DNA of 35,966 nt from an uncultured Porphyromonadaceae bacterium (lineage in GTDB: Bacteria > Bacteroidota > Bacteroidia > Bacteroidales > Barnesiellaceae_A), in the NCBI GenBank assembly GCA_900542255.1, contig UQMR01000019.1, positions 1 to 35,966 on the forward strand, given 5' to 3'. A program made the translations under genes and the position numbers. Numbering within the stretch: position 1 is the first letter of the stretch; every line of letters begins with the position of its first letter. The notes beneath the pieces are model-generated. The model was not told the DNA's origin, ran no database searches, and was given only the letters and a program-made list of their open reading frames with translations. Below are positions 33,930 through 35,966 of the stretch, piece by piece.

Positions 33930-33973
33930 ATCCCGCGAAATTCTTAGGGGGAACTTCGCGGGATGTTTGTTTT
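33930..33973. terminator. Bidirectional intrinsic terminator between comEC and the M23 gene
   Basis: A perfect 10-base stem ATCCCGCGAA (33930-33939) and TTCGCGGGAT (33955-33964), loop 15 bases. On the + strand it is followed by GTTTGTTTTC; on the minus strand by TTTTTTC. It sits 29 bases beyond the M23 stop. Confidence 0.88.
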
Positions 33974-33992
33974 CAATACTCTACTGCTTGTT

Positions 33993-34955
33993 TTATCTCA
34001 ATCTTAATACTTGTCCGGGTCTTAGGGTCGAGGTGCGTTTGATGCCATTGAGGCTGCAAATGCGGCTGATGGATACGCCGCTTCGCATGGAGATGTGCGA
34101 GAGGGTATCGCCTTTGCGCACACGGTAGGTAGAACCGCCCTTGCTTTGTGCATAGGTGCGCCCGCGGTTGGGTCCATACTTGGTACCGTCGACATGTATC
34201 GATGAAGGGCCGTTCTTTGCCAAAAGGTTGGGACTGAAAGAGAAGACGTCCTTGCGTATCTTCTGTGCATGGAAATCGAATATGGCATTGGGATTGATAT
34301 CCATGCCCAGATAGCGGGTCTCGAAGTGGAGGTGCGCACCGGTGGAGCGTCCTGTATTGCCGCCCAATGCGATGGGCTCGCCGGCCTTGACTACCTGGTC
34401 GGGCTTGACGAGGAATTTCGAGAGGTGACCGTATATGGTTTCCAAGCCATTGTCGTGGCGAATGATTACGTAGTAACCGTATCCGCGGCGTTCGTATTTC
34501 GTAAGGCGTACCTTCCCGTCGAAAGCAGCCCGCACGGTATCGCCAATCTGCACTTTCAGGTCTACTCCGCGGTGCATACGGCGGCGGCGCCAGCCGTAGT
34601 TTGAGGTGATATATCCGGGTGCGGGTATGCAATAGTCTGAGACGTCGATAGCCGCCGAGTCGGGCAGCTCCATACCTTTGATGTTATAGGGATTGACGCG
34701 TTCCTTGTTCCAGATATTACCGTATATGTCGGCTGCGGGGAAGAGCATCTCTTTTACCTCCTCCAAATGTTGCAGGGCGACAGAGTCAATCAGGTTTATC
34801 TCTTCACCTAAATTCGATTGAGCTTCGAGCAGCTCCTGATGGTGTTGTGCGTGTATGTTTACAGTTTCATTTTTCTCATCTGCCATTGCCGTGAATGCAA
34901 AGCACGAAAATGTGCAGGCGAGCATAAATGCAAAAGGTAATTTTCCTGTGGGCAT
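33993..34955 (-). CDS. M23 peptidase with C-terminal LysM domain
   Basis: A 320-residue exported murein hydrolase or LytM factor. An N-terminal signal peptide (KLPFAFMLACTFSCFAFTAM) precedes a coiled-coil-like region (about 30-75). The M23 domain is complete: TSNYGWRRRRMHRGVDLK (H128, D132), HDNGLETIYGHLSKFLV and GRSTGAHLHFETR (H208, H210). The LysM domain is at about 277-319 (YRVRKGDTLSHISMRSGVS). With all zinc ligands present it is probably an active endopeptidase, though it could be an activator only. The long leader contains two hairpins. Confidence 0.93.
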   Translation of the reverse strand: MPTGKLPFAFMLACTFSCFAFTAMADEKNETVNIHAQHHQELLEAQSNLGEEINLIDSVALQHLEEVKEMLFPAADIYGNIWNKERVNPYNIKGMELPDSAAIDVSDYCIPAPGYITSNYGWRRRRMHRGVDLKVQIGDTVRAAFDGKVRLTKYERRGYGYYVIIRHDNGLETIYGHLSKFLVKPDQVVKAGEPIALGGNTGRSTGAHLHFETRYLGMDINPNAIFDFHAQKIRKDVFSFSPNLLAKNGPSSIHVDGTKYGPNRGRTYAQSKGGSTYRVRKGDTLSHISMRSGVSISRICSLNGIKRTSTLRPGQVLRLR

Positions 34956-35291
34956 TATCGGTTTCGTTTTAAGGCTTTGTTGGTCGATAGGTGATTCCTG
35001 TGCGGACCTGCACAGTGGTAAATCTGCGGGAGCATGTGGCCCGCACCAACTCCGAGGGTTAAAGTTAGATAATAATACGATATCTTGTCGCCACTGTTAA
35101 TATATTTTGTTTTATAGTGCGCATTTTATAGATTAAATTAACCTTTTTTACGGCTTTTACAGAGCGTGCAACACAGCCCGAACAGGGACAGCGAAAAGGG
35201 CCGGCAAGGGGGAAGAGGGAGACAGGGTGCAACGACACACTCTGCGGTGAGATGTAATTACAGGATTGGCCGACAGGAAGGGGGTGCGAGG
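34956..35291. other. 336-base gap between recG and the M23 gene
   Basis: No credible gene. It holds a probable promoter and leader of the M23 gene: a weak -7 box at 35060-35067 and two hairpins at 34998-35015 and 35025-35045. An AT-rich stretch at 35085-35160 and a purine-rich stretch at 35190-35235 lie closer to recG. No clear terminator for recG was seen. Confidence 0.5.
35060..35067 (-). promoter_or_regulatory. Weak -7 box candidate for the M23 peptidase gene
   Basis: TAACTTTA on the minus strand, one mismatch from TAnnTTTG, about 105 bases before the ATG at 34955. Confidence 0.35.
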
Positions 35292-35966
35292 TCAGCTTAT
35301 CTGCCCCCAGCTGACCGTCTTGGCATAGTTGCGGGCAAGCTCGCGGCGCAATACGTAGTTGGCCGGTTTTTCCAAGAGGTCGTCGTCCTGTACGATGGCG
35401 GCGGCCACATCGCGGGCCAGTTGCAGTATCTGCCCGTCGCGGGCCAGATTGGCAATGCGCAGGTCGAAGGCAATGCCACTCTGTTGCGTACCCTCCATGT
35501 CACCGGGCCCCCGCAGGCGCATATCGGCTTCGGCGATGCGGAAGCCGTCGTTGGTCTCTACCATAATTTCGAGCCGCTTGCGGGTCTCTTGCGCGAGGTC
35601 GTAACGCGACATGAGTATGCAATAAGACTGGTCGGCGCCGCGCCCTACGCGCCCCCGGAGCTGATGGAGCTGGGCTAGGCCGAAACGCTCGGCATTCTCG
35701 ATAATCATCACCGTGGCATTGGGAACGTTCACGCCTACTTCTATGACTGTGGTTGCTACCATGATTTGAGCCTCGCCCTTGACGAAACGCTGCATCTGCT
35801 CCTCTTTCTCGGCGGGCTTCATCTTCCCGTGTACCATACATACGTTGTACTCGGGGAAGTTGGCGCACACGGTTTCGTATCCTTCTACAAGATTCTTCAT
35901 GTCGCTCTTCTCGCTCTCCTCTATGAGTGGATATACGATATATGCCTGCCTGCCTTGCTGCAACTG
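35292..35966 (-). CDS. recG: ATP-dependent DNA helicase RecG, C-terminal part
   Basis: The last 224 residues of RecG; the reading frame is open to the window edge, so the N-terminal part lies beyond it. RecG rewinds stalled forks and processes Holliday junctions. Visible parts of the second helicase domain: VYPLIEESEK, MVHGKMKPAEKEEQMQRF, IMVATTVIEVGVNVPNATVM and HQLRGRVGRGADQSYCIL (motif VI). The RecG-specific C-terminal wedge region follows: EADMRLRGPGDMEGTQQSG. The length and end (SWGQIS) look complete. Confidence 0.97.
   Translation of the reverse strand, partial: QLQQGRQAYIVYPLIEESEKSDMKNLVEGYETVCANFPEYNVCMVHGKMKPAEKEEQMQRFVKGEAQIMVATTVIEVGVNVPNATVMIIENAERFGLAQLHQLRGRVGRGADQSYCILMSRYDLAQETRKRLEIMVETNDGFRIAEADMRLRGPGDMEGTQQSGIAFDLRIANLARDGQILQLARDVAAAIVQDDDLLEKPANYVLRRELARNYAKTVSWGQIS

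Overview
The window looks like a chromosomal segment of a Bacteroidota bacterium, most likely order Bacteroidales. Four things point there: promoter boxes of the TAnnTTTG type, Por-type (type IX) sorting tails on two secreted proteins, the gene order dCMP deaminase - CtpA protease - 5-formyl-THF cyclo-ligase, and a ComEC protein without a metallo-beta-lactamase domain. The mid-range GC content plus type IX cargo would fit a Barnesiella-like lineage, but that is only a guess. I saw no tRNA, rRNA, CRISPR array, insertion sequence or prophage gene.

Region 1 (1-10200, all + strand) is the distal part of an exopolysaccharide/capsule locus. It holds the end of a Wza-like export protein, a Wzc-like chain-length regulator/BY-kinase, a flippase, a polymerase, a polysaccharide pyruvyl transferase, a GT4 glycosyltransferase, an NAD-dependent sugar epimerase/dehydratase, a small cupin and a WecG/TagA-family glycosyltransferase. 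An internal promoter after the polymerase probably lets the second half be transcribed separately. Region 2 (10225-12908, - strand) is a housekeeping operon of dCMP deaminase, CtpA-type protease and 5-formyl-THF cyclo-ligase. Region 3 (13153-15679, +) pairs a secreted DUF4465-like protein with a GH10-like glycosidase. Region 4 (16259-21043, -) holds pyruvate:ferredoxin oxidoreductase (NifJ) and an AAA-type ATPase. Region 5 (21561-22787, +) is one secreted protein with a duplicated domain and codon use suggesting high expression. Region 6 (23214-27823, -) runs from topoisomerase IV/gyrase subunit A through a DUF3316-like protein to an S41-family lipoprotein. Region 7 (28040-30841, +) is glycyl-tRNA synthetase, LemA and an FKBP-type lipoprotein. 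Region 8 holds an unrecognised protein built of three exact 42-residue repeats (30899-31489, -), divergent from comEC (31679-33772, +). Region 9 (33993-35966, -) is an M23/LysM peptidase downstream of the C-terminal end of RecG.

Most of the window is ordinary. The observations most worth a second look are the 42-residue, cysteine-rich repeat protein, the duplicated and probably highly expressed secreted protein, the strand-composition switch (C-rich to G-rich on the + strand) at about 23-28 kb, and two strong polypyrimidine/polypurine tracts lying at convergent gene ends. I did not find a clear multi-gene system that I would call new.
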